Below are positions 1-7,609 of a DNA stretch of 43,925 nt, piece after piece; position 1 is the first letter of the stretch, and every line of letters begins with the position of its first letter. Location: assembly GCA_022702935.2 (NCBI GenBank), contig JAKIML020000107.1:1-43925 (forward strand), written 5' to 3'. The notes beneath the pieces were generated by a model. It made no database searches, had not been told where the DNA came from, and saw only the letters and a program-made list of their open reading frames with translations. A program made the translations under genes and the position numbers. The stretch comes from Bacillota bacterium (GTDB lineage Bacteria > Bacillota > Clostridia > DSM-8532).

Positions 1-134
1 TCAATCTTCCTACTGAGCCCTTCTATGGTCTGTTCAGACAACTCTATCCGATCGGTTTCCCAGCCGTTTTTTTCAAATCCTTTTTGCATCCCATACTTAA
101 TCATGGGCGATGGGTTAGTGAAAAGAATTCTCAT
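1..134 (-). CDS. Partial protein N-terminus, possibly a glycosyltransferase (CgeB-like)
   Basis: Only the first 44 residues lie in the window; the gene runs off the left edge. The ATG at 134 reads leftward as MRILFTNPSPMIKYGMQKGF and onward. AAGGGG lies about 11 bases upstream of it. A short beta strand followed by a small-residue turn and an N-terminal hydrophobic 'ILFTN' is common at the start of GT-B glycosyltransferases and CgeB-type spore maturation proteins, but 44 residues are too few to be sure. The neighbour on the other strand is a second sugar-transferase-like gene, which fits a surface glycosylation locus. The function is an inference; that this is a gene start is well supported by the open frame and the ribosome site. 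Confidence 0.55.
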   Translation of the reverse strand, partial: MRILFTNPSPMIKYGMQKGFEKNGWETDRIELSEQTIEGLSRKI

Positions 135-180
135 AGGTCATAAAGCCCCTTAATTAGTAATGTAAATTAAATGCTAGTAC

Positions 181-209
181 AGTATATGCACCAGGCTTGT
201 TTCAGATAT
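181..209 (-). promoter_or_regulatory. Possible sigma-E-like promoter for the leftward gene
   Basis: On the minus strand ATA is followed after 18 bases by CATATACT, close to the sigma-E pattern known from Bacillus (ATA-N16-18-CATACANT). It lies about 47 bases upstream of the start codon at 134. The region is AT-rich, so a chance match is quite possible. Confidence 0.25.
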
Positions 210-223
210 AGGGGCAGGGCGTA

Positions 224-251
224 ACCAGTTGTAACCAAAAGGCATAGAATA
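224..251 (+). promoter_or_regulatory. Candidate sigma-K-type promoter
   Basis: AC at 224-225, a 17-base spacer, then CATAGAATA at 243-251. This is an exact match to AC-N16/17-CATANNNTA, the sigma-K consensus established in Bacillus subtilis. A start point near 258 would leave a leader of about 30 bases carrying the GAGGGG ribosome site. The same motif with the same spacing precedes the related gene at 25994-26806. The assignment is an inference from sequence only. Confidence 0.45.
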
Positions 252-286
252 CTACTGTAGATACGTTATATGAGGGGAACTATGGC

Positions 287-970
287 ATGATGGATAACAA
301 CAAGCCCTTGTGCATTCAATCATTTCGGGTGCTGGCCAAGTTTCAGCAGGAACATGTTCAGATCTTTTTCCAGGAGAAACGTGATCCCATGACCGGTAAG
401 CGCCTGAGAAAGAAAGAACCTGTTACACTGTTTATTAATAACGCAGGAATACTCAACGAATATCCTTTGGAGTGCATTAGCTGTATTAAGGTCAGATTGG
501 TTGATGAACCAAGGATCACATTCATCTGTGATAAGAAGGTAAGGCTTGAAATAGGCTTTATCATTTATTTAGTGGTCAAATTTGAGGGGAACCAGGAATA
601 CGAGCTCATTGTATTGCCCCAGGATCTGGGCATCGATGTGAACACTCTCTATGATTTGACCGAGAAACAGATAGCCAATAGCGTGGTCCAGACCATGCAG
701 TGGGTAGGGGATCGGTTTGTTTACACCCTTACGGCCACCTTTGACGAATTTGATGGGATCATTCCACCGGGGCTTATCGCATCTAATACCTTAGTAGGGA
801 ATGTGACACTGAGGAATACCACATGGACCTTTGATATCGATGGGGTAAGCTTCGACGGTACCGGTTCGCCTCCAGTTCTGGCCACTCGTGTGGATTTGGC
901 CATCTTTCAGGATATCATTATCCGAATCGGAATTGAGCAGGGCATCCTGGTGGACGGGGAGGTGGATTAA
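287..970 (+). CDS. Uncharacterised protein, paralogue of the gene at 25994-26806
   Basis: A 227-residue protein with no signal peptide or membrane segment; I do not recognise a named family. The middle third aligns by eye with the 270-residue protein at 25994-26806: both have a run of the type P-x3-L-[FY]-I-x-N, a later 'C-x-K', an 'ICxxK' element, and a strand ending in 'LP-[QR]-[DN]-L'. Both also end with an I-[DE]-[KR]-[IL]-GI-[ED]-Q motif. The rich beta pattern faintly recalls SPOCS/DUF3794 spore-coat-associated domains, which is only an impression. The start at 287 (ATGATG) follows GAGGGG. The stop is 5 bases before the next gene, so the two are co-transcribed. The sigma-K-like promoter upstream suggests late mother-cell expression. 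Confidence 0.75.
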   Translation: MMDNNKPLCIQSFRVLAKFQQEHVQIFFQEKRDPMTGKRLRKKEPVTLFINNAGILNEYPLECISCIKVRLVDEPRITFICDKKVRLEIGFIIYLVVKFEGNQEYELIVLPQDLGIDVNTLYDLTEKQIANSVVQTMQWVGDRFVYTLTATFDEFDGIIPPGLIASNTLVGNVTLRNTTWTFDIDGVSFDGTGSPPVLATRVDLAIFQDIIIRIGIEQGILVDGEVD

Positions 971-975
971 TTCCC

Positions 976-1794
976 GTGGAGCGGGTTTTAATCGCAAGCC
1001 CTGTCAATCAGCACCCTGCCATTCTCAAAGAGTTTGCGGCATCCCTTTTGAATCTGGAGCTCAAAGGGGTGTGCGCAAGCTTTTTATTTATTGAAGACAA
1101 CTACCAGGAGGAATCCCGGGAAATACTTTCAAGACTGGCTGGCCAGCTTGGCGGAGAAATCCTGATGGTGCAGAGCAAGCCCGACGATTACCGGAAGGAG
1201 CTTGGGCATGCCTGGACCCCTGCTCGCATCACCAAAGTGACCGAGTTTCGTAACCGGATTCTCGACCATGCCCGAGAAAAAGACTATGATTCACTTTTCA
1301 TGGTGGATTCCGACCTGATGCTTCACCCTAAAACCCTGATTCACCTTATGACGCAGAAAAAGGATATTGTGTCGGAGATTTACTGGACCTCCTGGACACC
1401 CGGCAGCAGACCCTTCCCCCAGGTCTGGCAGTGTGATAATTATACCCAATGCCTGCCCGGTCAGCAGGATCAGCCTTACCTGTCCAGGACCTATCAGGGC
1501 CTGAAGGATTTTCATGAAAGCCTTAAAAAACCCGGCATCTATAAAGTGGGGGGCCTTGGAGGCTGTACCCTGATGAGCCGGGCAGTGTTAAAAAGCCCTG
1601 TTTCCTACAGCAAAATACCCAATCTGAGCTTTTTGGGAGAGGATAGGCATTTTTGTGTGCGCGCAGCGGTACTGGGTTTCGAGCTGTATGTGGACACCTG
1701 CTATCCGGCCTTTCACTTGTACCGTCTTGCTGATTTGCCCCGGTGGGAGTCTGTCAAAAAAGGCTGGGAATACGGGGTTTCCCTGGCAAATTAG
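976..1794 (+). CDS. Glycosyltransferase-like protein (GT-A fold)
   Basis: 272 residues starting at a GTG, with GGGGAGGTGG upstream inside the end of the previous gene. The N-terminus (RVLIASPVNQHP) is typical of a nucleotide-sugar binding fold. The run MVDSDLMLHP near residue 115 supplies a DxD-like metal/nucleotide-sugar motif. A later GEDRHFCVRA motif near residue 220 resembles the [DE]D region that holds the catalytic base in GT2-type enzymes. No membrane segment is seen, so it probably acts in the cytosol. Its coupling to the uncharacterised gene before it, and its place just upstream of spoIIA, suggest that it glycosylates a spore or surface component. The acceptor and sugar are unknown. 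The fold call is fairly secure; the substrate is not. Confidence 0.7.
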   Translation: MERVLIASPVNQHPAILKEFAASLLNLELKGVCASFLFIEDNYQEESREILSRLAGQLGGEILMVQSKPDDYRKELGHAWTPARITKVTEFRNRILDHAREKDYDSLFMVDSDLMLHPKTLIHLMTQKKDIVSEIYWTSWTPGSRPFPQVWQCDNYTQCLPGQQDQPYLSRTYQGLKDFHESLKKPGIYKVGGLGGCTLMSRAVLKSPVSYSKIPNLSFLGEDRHFCVRAAVLGFELYVDTCYPAFHLYRLADLPRWESVKKGWEYGVSLAN

Positions 1795-1805
1795 CCTGAA
1801 AATAA

Positions 1806-1831
1806 AGGAGAGAACAGGGAAATAAAGAAAT
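1806..1831 (+). promoter_or_regulatory. Possible sigma-H promoter of the spoIIA operon
   Basis: AGGAGAG at 1806-1812, about 13 bases, then AGAAAT at 1826-1831. This loosely resembles the sigma-H pattern (AGGANNT, 12-14 bases, GAAT), and sigma-H drives spoIIA in Bacillus. The match is imperfect. Confidence 0.3.
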
Positions 1832-1864
1832 CACTTATTGATAAGGCAATAGGGGGGTGAAGGT

Positions 1865-2173
1865 ATGGATGTTAAGTTTGCAAAGGAAGGAAACACACTC
1901 ATTGTTTTAATAGAAGGGGAGATTGACCATCATACGGCTTCTCGGGCAAGAGCAAGAATAGACAGCAAGTTCCTCATGGAGCCAGTTAAGAATATGGTGA
2001 TGGATTTATCCAGAGTGACCTTTATGGACAGTGCAGGCATTGGCTTGATTTTGGGACGCATGAACAGAGTTAACAGCGTGGGCGGCAAAATGACCCTTCG
2101 CAAGCCTAAGCCTGAGATCAGCAAAATATTGAAAATGTCCAAGATAGAGTCTATTGTAGAGCTAGATGCCTGA
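1865..2173 (+). CDS. spoIIAA: Anti-sigma-F factor antagonist SpoIIAA
   Basis: 102 residues, a single STAS domain of normal length. The phosphorylation site is visible as FMDSAGIG, with Ser56 as the residue that the SpoIIAB kinase phosphorylates in this family. Unphosphorylated SpoIIAA binds SpoIIAB and frees sigma-F in the forespore. The start at 1865 follows GGGGGGTGAAGGT. It is the first gene of the spoIIAA-spoIIAB-sigF operon, whose order is the standard one in spore formers; this is one of the firmest calls in the window. Confidence 0.97.
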   Translation: MDVKFAKEGNTLIVLIEGEIDHHTASRARARIDSKFLMEPVKNMVMDLSRVTFMDSAGIGLILGRMNRVNSVGGKMTLRKPKPEISKILKMSKIESIVELDA

Positions 2174-2203
2174 AGTCTTAAAGTATTGTGAGGTACATGG
2201 GTT

Positions 2204-2632
2204 ATGCAGCCAATCAACAGAATGAAAACCGAGTTTTTGAGTAAATCCTCCAACGAGGCCTTTGCGCGGGTTGTGGCGGCTTCGTTCGTTGCCCAGGCCG
2301 ATCCCTCAATAGACGTCTTGGCGGATATACGAACAGCGGTATCGGAGGCAGTCACCAACGCCATTGTCCATGGCTATGACGATACAGAGGGCATTGTGAC
2401 CATGGAATGCCTTCTGTATTCGGACCATGTGGAGATCATTATCGAGGATTTTGGCAAGGGCATTAAGGATATCGCACAGGCCAAAACGCCCCTTTTCACC
2501 ACACGCCCTGATCTGGAGCGGTCGGGTATGGGATTTACCGTCATGGAAACCTTTATGGACAGCCTTGAGGTAGAATCCGAACCGGGTAAGGGCACAAAAA
2601 TCCGAATGACAAAGCAATTGGAGTATAGGTAG
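2204..2632 (+). CDS. spoIIAB: Anti-sigma-F factor / serine kinase SpoIIAB
   Basis: 142 residues with the GHKL ATPase/kinase fold: the N box SEAVTNAIVHGY (residues 47-58), the G1 box DFGKGI (82-87) and the G2 box RSGMGF (106-111) are all intact. It holds sigma-F inactive and phosphorylates SpoIIAA on serine. The ATG at 2204 follows GTGAGG. It lies 30 bases after spoIIAA and 8 bases before sigF, as expected for proteins made in fixed stoichiometry. Confidence 0.97.
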   Translation: MQPINRMKTEFLSKSSNEAFARVVAASFVAQADPSIDVLADIRTAVSEAVTNAIVHGYDDTEGIVTMECLLYSDHVEIIIEDFGKGIKDIAQAKTPLFTTRPDLERSGMGFTVMETFMDSLEVESEPGKGTKIRMTKQLEYR

Positions 2633-2640
2633 GCAAAAGC

Positions 2641-3378
2641 ATGAGCAACTTTAACGACGAGTCCACCCTTGAAATGATCAAACGGGCTCAGAATGGTGAT
2701 GCTGAAGCGAGAAACACCCTGATTGACAAGAATACCGGCCTGGTCTGGAGCGTGGTCAGAAGATTCCGCAACAGGAATGTGGAAACCGAGGACCTGTTCC
2801 AGATTGGCTGCATCGGCCTGATTAAAGCCGTTGATAAATTTGATGTCTCCTTTAATGTGCGTTTTTCCACCTATGCCGTTCCCATGATACTCGGGGAGAT
2901 AAGGCGGTATTTCAGGGATGACGGGGCCATCAAGGTCAGCAGAAGCCTCAAGGAGCTGTCCATCAAGGCCAAGGATATCAGTGAAAGGCTGGAGCAGAGC
3001 TTAGGGCGTCCGCCCAGCATCAATGAGCTGTCCAAGGCCCTGGATGAGGAGCCTGAAAATGTCATCCATGCCCTTGAAGCCTCCCGCGCTCCCGAATCCC
3101 TGTTCAGGGAATACGAGGATGAGGACGGCTCTGAAAACCGCTTAATCGACAGGATCATCGCCGAGGAAGGTAACAGCGAAGCCGATACGGTGGAACGCAT
3201 ATCTCTTTATAACGCCATCAAGCAGCTTTCGCCCAGGGAGAAGAATCTCATCTGGATGCGCTTCTATTCGGGCCAGACCCAACAGAGCGTGGCCAAAAAG
3301 CTGGGCATATCCCAGGTTCAGGTGTCCAGGCTCGAGAAAAAGGTGCTGGATATCTTAAAGGCAAAGCTGGAGGGCTGA
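2641..3378 (+). CDS. sigF: RNA polymerase sigma-F factor, early forespore
   Basis: 245 residues, the normal length. Region 2 (DLFQIGCIGLIKAVDKFD, from about residue 50) binds core polymerase and melts the -10 element. A region 3 segment lies in the middle, and the region 4 helix-turn-helix is visible near residues 213-232 (VAKKLGISQVQVSRLEKK). It directs the first forespore-specific transcription after septation and is controlled by the two upstream proteins. The ribosome site is weak (GGTAGGC), so translational coupling to spoIIAB is likely. The stop lies 4 bases from the stop of the convergent DUF1015 gene. No separate terminator is visible there. Confidence 0.97.
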   Translation: MSNFNDESTLEMIKRAQNGDAEARNTLIDKNTGLVWSVVRRFRNRNVETEDLFQIGCIGLIKAVDKFDVSFNVRFSTYAVPMILGEIRRYFRDDGAIKVSRSLKELSIKAKDISERLEQSLGRPPSINELSKALDEEPENVIHALEASRAPESLFREYEDEDGSENRLIDRIIAEEGNSEADTVERISLYNAIKQLSPREKNLIWMRFYSGQTQQSVAKKLGISQVQVSRLEKKVLDILKAKLEG

Positions 3379-3382
3379 TGGC

Positions 3383-4729
3383 TCAGCGAATCCTTCTGCA
3401 TTCCAAATAGAAGCGCTTTTCTGCGGCTTCACCCATGGAAAAGGTTTTCCGGGGAAGAGCGCCATCCAGTATGACGGTCTTAAACAGCTCGTTTTTATCC
3501 ATGGGAGCAAGGAAGAAGCCCATATTGCCGGCCTGATGTCCCAGTCTTTCGGTTACATCCTCACCATGGACATAGTCAATACCCACCTGCTTATTCTCTT
3601 TCAGATAAATATCCAGAAAGTTCTGAAGGGTGGCCACGTCCAGATTGTAGGCGGGACATTCCACCACAAGATAACCCGAGCCCTGATAAGAGGTATAGGG
3701 AATAATATGCCCATTGGCCTGAGGCCTTTCCTGGGCCTTAACAACACTTGCCTTGCAGCCCTTGTCATTGTAGAAATTGCAGAAGGCCTCAGCAAGATGT
3801 GAGGGATCCACATTAAAGAGGACTCTGTGAATGGGCTCAAACACAAGCCCGCTGTCGTGAACATTGACCACTTCCACCAGAGCATAGCGCGCCGGATGCT
3901 GTGCCTGCTCCTCAGCGGAGAGATTTTTTTTCAGATTCTCCCAACAGGCCTTGGCAGTGGCCAGCGAGTGATTGCCGTCACCTACGGCAAACAAGAGGAC
4001 ACCATAATCATCCTTTAATTGATAACGCTTTTTGAAAAGTTCAGGGTTCTTCAATTTCAGGAGGGCCTGGGCCATGCCTGAAAGATCAGTCTCATCGCTG
4101 ACCTTCCAGCCCTTGATGCTTCCGCTGTCCATCATGAGTTCAAAATCATAGACCTTATCAAGGTTCCCGGTTTTTTTAACCAGGGGCTCAATGACGGTTC
4201 TTTCAGCATCGTCAATCAGTATCATAATATGGGGAAGCTCCAGTGGAGCGTTTTCACGGATGCGAATGCGGGGCGGGAGGCGCTCAATAATGGTGCCCTC
4301 AGTGGCACGGATGAGGCTTTGGGAGCCCTTGTTATAGTCATAGCGCTCCAGATCTACGGCAAAAATGAGGCCGTGACGTGTAAGTCCGCTCTTGAAGGTT
4401 CTTTCGGTCAGCAACACTGTATCGGTCAGCTCTTCAAACATCTGATGATTGATATATTGGGTCATGGTTTCCCTGATTCTCTCAATACGCAATGCTTTTT
4501 GGTCCTCAGTCTCAGTCTCGAGATAAGCCTCAGGGAAAATCATGCGCAGGGTGGAGGGATTCTCTCCGACAAATGCGTCCACACTCTCCCAGTATTCAGG
4601 CTCGGATGTGTATTGATCACAGGCAACCGTAGCCCAACGTGTCATATCCGTGCCTTTTTTGGGCAGCAATACCGATGAAATACTTATACCTAATTCTTCT
4701 TGAAAAATGTTTCTTAATTGGTTATCCAT
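3383..4729 (-). CDS. DUF1015 family protein
   Basis: 448 residues, full length for DUF1015 (COG4198), a conserved clostridial family of uncertain function. The family pattern is visible: RWATVACDQYTSEPEYWESV near residue 32, and later FAVGDGNHSLATAKACWE near residue 250. Members often sit near serine biosynthesis genes in other anaerobes, but none is present here. The protein looks soluble. It faces the spoIIA operon tail to tail and has its own good promoter at 4765-4793. The family assignment is firm; the biochemical role is unknown. Confidence 0.9.
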   Translation of the reverse strand: MDNQLRNIFQEELGISISSVLLPKKGTDMTRWATVACDQYTSEPEYWESVDAFVGENPSTLRMIFPEAYLETETEDQKALRIERIRETMTQYINHQMFEELTDTVLLTERTFKSGLTRHGLIFAVDLERYDYNKGSQSLIRATEGTIIERLPPRIRIRENAPLELPHIMILIDDAERTVIEPLVKKTGNLDKVYDFELMMDSGSIKGWKVSDETDLSGMAQALLKLKNPELFKKRYQLKDDYGVLLFAVGDGNHSLATAKACWENLKKNLSAEEQAQHPARYALVEVVNVHDSGLVFEPIHRVLFNVDPSHLAEAFCNFYNDKGCKASVVKAQERPQANGHIIPYTSYQGSGYLVVECPAYNLDVATLQNFLDIYLKENKQVGIDYVHGEDVTERLGHQAGNMGFFLAPMDKNELFKTVILDGALPRKTFSMGEAAEKRFYLECRRIR

Positions 4730-4764
4730 AGATGAGAAACCTCCCTAAATTTTGACCTTTGTCC

Positions 4765-4793
4765 ATTTTAGAGCAATATGAAATATCTGTCAA
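4765..4793 (-). promoter_or_regulatory. Sigma-A promoter for the DUF1015 gene
   Basis: On the minus strand a perfect TTGACA (4793-4788), a 17-base spacer, and TAAAAT (4770-4765). It lies about 36 bases upstream of the start codon at 4729. Confidence 0.75.
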
Positions 4794-4864
4794 ACGCTTC
4801 TGCGCATCTATTTTGAAAATTTAGTTATACTATATACGAAATCAAAAGAGGAGGGAAAATTTGT

Positions 4865-5041
4865 ATGAAAAGCGGATTTAGCGGCGGAGTTCTTATTGGT
4901 GTTGTACTTGGTGCAGCCCTTTCCATAATGGCTGATGAGGAATTCAGATTGGACAGATCAGTCAGACATATGAGCAGAGTGGGTAGGAAGTTAGGCAGAT
5001 GTTGCGGCAGAGCCTATACATCGATGAGACATATGATATAA
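4865..5041 (+). CDS. Small 58-residue protein with an N-terminal hydrophobic segment
   Basis: An open frame of 58 codons starting MKSGFSGGVLIGVVLGAALS, with GAGGAGGG upstream of the ATG and a strong terminator just after the stop. Residues 5-22 form a glycine-rich hydrophobic segment, as in YtxH-type small proteins. The rest is very basic (many Arg, Lys) with a Cys-Cys pair near residue 46 and a His-Met ending. A membrane-anchored peptide with a positively charged tail is the simplest reading. I do not recognise a family. A dedicated ribosome site and terminator make it very likely to be a real single-gene unit. Confidence 0.75.
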   Translation: MKSGFSGGVLIGVVLGAALSIMADEEFRLDRSVRHMSRVGRKLGRCCGRAYTSMRHMI

Positions 5042-5053
5042 AGTGATTGAGGG

Positions 5054-5087
5054 AAAACAGGGAACGAAGAAGTTCCCTGTTTTTTTT
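5054..5087 (+). terminator. Factor-independent terminator after the 58-residue gene
   Basis: A perfect 12-base-pair stem (5054-5065 with 5072-5083) with the loop GAAGAA, running into T residues to 5087. Confidence 0.9.
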
Positions 5088-5149
5088 GTGTGTATATTGA
5101 TTGAGCAGCATTAGTCCCTGCCCGACAGCTATTCAACCTTATGGTGTCA

Positions 5150-5179
5150 TTGCAATCTATTCCCAGAACATGTTAAACT
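5150..5179 (+). promoter_or_regulatory. Likely sigma-A promoter of the MFS gene
   Basis: TTGCAA at 5150-5155, an 18-base spacer, TAAACT at 5174-5179, about 70 bases before the start at 5251. It is a moderate match. Confidence 0.45.
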
Positions 5180-5250
5180 CTAATAAAATAAACGGCTAAT
5201 CCGTCTGGGAAGAATATGAGCAAAACTTATTAATTTGTAGAGGACAAAGC

Positions 5251-6477
5251 ATGAATCAACAGTGGAAAAAGAATACCATACTCTTTCTGGCCAGCCAGAC
5301 CATCTCCTTATTCGGCTCATCCCTGGTTCAATATGCCATGACCTGGTATATTACCTTGGAGACCCAATCAGGAGCCATGATGACCATTGCCATCCTGTGC
5401 GGATTTCTGCCAACCTTTATTCTGTCCCCATTTGCGGGGGTATGGGCTGATCGCTATAATCGAAAGCTTCTCATTGTCTTATCGGACAGTTTTATCGCAT
5501 TGGTTACATTGATACTGGCCATTCTGTTCTATTTGGGCTATGAATCGGTTTGGCTGCTCTTTGTGGCTATGGCTCTCCGGGCGGTTGGTTCTGGAATTCA
5601 AATGCCGGCCGTCAATGCATTCCTGCCCCAATGGGTGCCTGAGGATAAGCTCACCAAGGTCAATGCCACCAATGGGAGCATTCAATCCCTGGTGACATTG
5701 GTTTCGCCCATGCTGAGCGGAGCACTTCTTTCCACAGCCACCATTGAATCCATTTTCTTTATCGATGTGGGCACTGCTGCTATTGCCGTGGTTATTATGC
5801 TACTGTTTTTACGTGTTCCTGCTCATGAAAAGTCCCTATCACGGGCGTCCACCACCTATTTCTCCGACCTGAAGGAAGGGTTTCAATACATTCTCAACCA
5901 TAGCTTTGTCAGAAATCTGTGCCTTTTTAATATCTTCTTCTTTATACTGGCCGCCCCGGTTGCCTTTTTGACCCCCTTGCAGGTGACCCGCCGCTTTGGA
6001 AATGATGTATGGCGGCTAACCGCCATTGAGATTGCCTTTTCGGTAGGAATGATGCTTGGGGGCATTGCCATGGCCTCCTGGCAGGGATTTAGAAACAAGG
6101 TGCATACCATGTCCCTGTCCATCTTTATCATTGGTGCAGGAACCTTCGTGTTGGGCATTATGCCTAACTTTTGGCCGTACCTGGCTTTTATGGGCATTAT
6201 CGGTGTGGCTATGCCCATATTTCATACCCCTGTAACAGTCTTGCTTCAGCAGAAGGTTGAAGGCGATTTTCTGGGGCGTGTTTTTGGTGTGCTTACCATG
6301 CTTTCAACCTCCATGATGCCGTTGGGGATGTTGATCTTTGGGCCCATGGCTGACTATGTGGCCATTGAGTGGATGCTTGTGGCAACAGGCACATTGCTTA
6401 TCCTCCAGGGGTTGCTTATGTTTACAAACAAGGCTTTGGTCCGGGAGGGAGAGCCCCAGGAAACCCCTGAGATTTAA
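5251..6477 (+). CDS. MFS exporter of the macrolide/multidrug efflux type
   Basis: 408 residues with about twelve hydrophobic segments, the usual size of DHA3-type major facilitator exporters related to MefA. The MFS signature after segment 2 is visible as GVWADRYNRKLLIVLSD, near residues 62-78. The second half has GVAMPIFHTPVTVLLQQKVE, typical of the same subfamily. It should be a cytoplasmic-membrane antiporter driven by proton motive force; the substrate cannot be told from sequence. The ATG at 5251 follows TAGAGGACAAAGC. It appears to be a single-gene unit with its own promoter. Macrolide efflux is a known role of the subfamily, but many members are not resistance genes. Confidence 0.85.
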   Translation: MNQQWKKNTILFLASQTISLFGSSLVQYAMTWYITLETQSGAMMTIAILCGFLPTFILSPFAGVWADRYNRKLLIVLSDSFIALVTLILAILFYLGYESVWLLFVAMALRAVGSGIQMPAVNAFLPQWVPEDKLTKVNATNGSIQSLVTLVSPMLSGALLSTATIESIFFIDVGTAAIAVVIMLLFLRVPAHEKSLSRASTTYFSDLKEGFQYILNHSFVRNLCLFNIFFFILAAPVAFLTPLQVTRRFGNDVWRLTAIEIAFSVGMMLGGIAMASWQGFRNKVHTMSLSIFIIGAGTFVLGIMPNFWPYLAFMGIIGVAMPIFHTPVTVLLQQKVEGDFLGRVFGVLTMLSTSMMPLGMLIFGPMADYVAIEWMLVATGTLLILQGLLMFTNKALVREGEPQETPEI

Positions 6478-6506
6478 ATGTTGTTTTAAGTCAAATAAAC
6501 CATGAG

Positions 6507-6534
6507 TTGTTCAATACCGTCTATTATATATAAC
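6507..6534 (+). promoter_or_regulatory. Possible promoter of the small lipoprotein gene
   Basis: TTGTTC at 6507-6512, 16 bases, TATAAC at 6529-6534, 45 bases before the start codon. It is a moderate match in an AT-rich gap. Confidence 0.4.
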
Positions 6535-6578
6535 ATACCTACACATATGCCTGCTCATCTTAGTTGGGAGGAATCAAA

Positions 6579-7133
6579 ATGAAGAAAAGAGTTTACTATT
6601 TCGTAGCGCTTCTTTGTGCCCTGGCATTGCTTGCGGCCTGCAGCCGGATGGAACCCCCGAAGCAGACTCCGGCACAAACTCCTGAGCAAAGTCAGAGCCC
6701 GGAAACCATGGCGCCCGAGATAACACGCAACAGCACCCTTGAAATCCTGAACCTGGATGTTAATGATGAAAAGGCTCTTGCAGCAATCGTGAATTGCCCC
6801 GATGAGGAAACCCTGGCTAAGGTGCCCAGCCTTAAAACCTATAATGAAGATGAGGATATTGAATCCATGCTCCTGGTTCCTGTTGAGAACGGATCCCGTG
6901 TTGAGCTTGTCAGCCTTGAATGGGACAATGAGAAGCTTAACGAAGTTGGCACCGCCTTTGTGACCGAGAAAACCGAGGACGGCTATGGACTGTTCGTTAG
7001 AGCCGTACGCACCGAGGGAGCACCGTATCTTAAGATTGTGGTGGAAAGCCCCAAGGGGGAGCGGGGGGAATACCTGATTGTCTATAACGGCAGGGACGGA
7101 ACTCCTGAGATTGAATATATAACAGCCGAATAA
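6579..7133 (+). CDS. Small lipoprotein of unknown function
   Basis: 184 residues. The ATG at 6579 is preferred over a TTG 15 bases upstream because GGGAGGAATCAAA lies directly before it and the signal peptide then starts normally (MKKRV). The lipobox is LLAAC, so the mature protein is anchored through a diacylglyceryl cysteine near residue 21. It is followed by a Pro/Gln/Thr/Glu-rich linker and an acidic globular domain of about 130 residues. I recognise no family. It begins the lipoprotein- and surface-protein-rich stretch that continues to 9.8 kb. Confidence 0.75.
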   Translation: MKKRVYYFVALLCALALLAACSRMEPPKQTPAQTPEQSQSPETMAPEITRNSTLEILNLDVNDEKALAAIVNCPDEETLAKVPSLKTYNEDEDIESMLLVPVENGSRVELVSLEWDNEKLNEVGTAFVTEKTEDGYGLFVRAVRTEGAPYLKIVVESPKGERGEYLIVYNGRDGTPEIEYITAE

Positions 7134-7609
7134 GCGCGGTTTATAGAAAATAACTGTCTTAATAAAAGCAACATGCTATAAGGCAAAATAATCCGGACAT
7201 CTTTGGTGAACCTTTGCTTACGGAAGATGTATTTTTTTTACAAATATATCAATTGAGTAGCAGATTCAATATTATATATCTAACAGTCTTTTCTTATATT
7301 ATCTGGACCTATCATTCTGTTTTGTTTCCGTTAAGCATCGCATCAGATGGTGAAGAAATGGACTTGTTGATCACGGGGCGCAGGTATTGGTTTGATAAAT
7401 ATCATTGGAGTATTAGTAAATAGGTGGATAGATTACGCATCGTTATGAACAGCCAGTAGACAGAAAATGGATGATGGGCTATACTTATCGATATGTAATA
7501 TTAAGGGTGAATATCCAGGTATTATAATTAAGTATTTCAGTTTTGCTCCTTCAGTACTGATGTTTTCTATAAAAATAGAAATAAGCACTAATCAAGGAGA
7601 GAATCTGTG
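7134..7609 (+). other. AT-rich gap of 476 bases without a supported gene
   Basis: No frame here has both a ribosome site and a plausible protein. The sequence is visibly AT-richer than the flanking genes. It holds a candidate -10 element at 7523-7528 for the next gene. It may be a decayed coding region, but nothing can be recognised. Confidence 0.5.
7501..7528 (+). promoter_or_regulatory. Possible promoter of the S-layer-homology gene
   Basis: TTAAGG at 7501-7506, 16 bases, then a perfect TATAAT at 7523-7528. The -35 element is poor. Confidence 0.4.

Noticed and set aside
7214-7423. Open frame of 69 codons in the gap before the SLH gene
   Set aside because: It starts at a TTG with no ribosome site and has a composition unlike a protein; it lies in AT-rich sequence where stop-free runs arise by chance.
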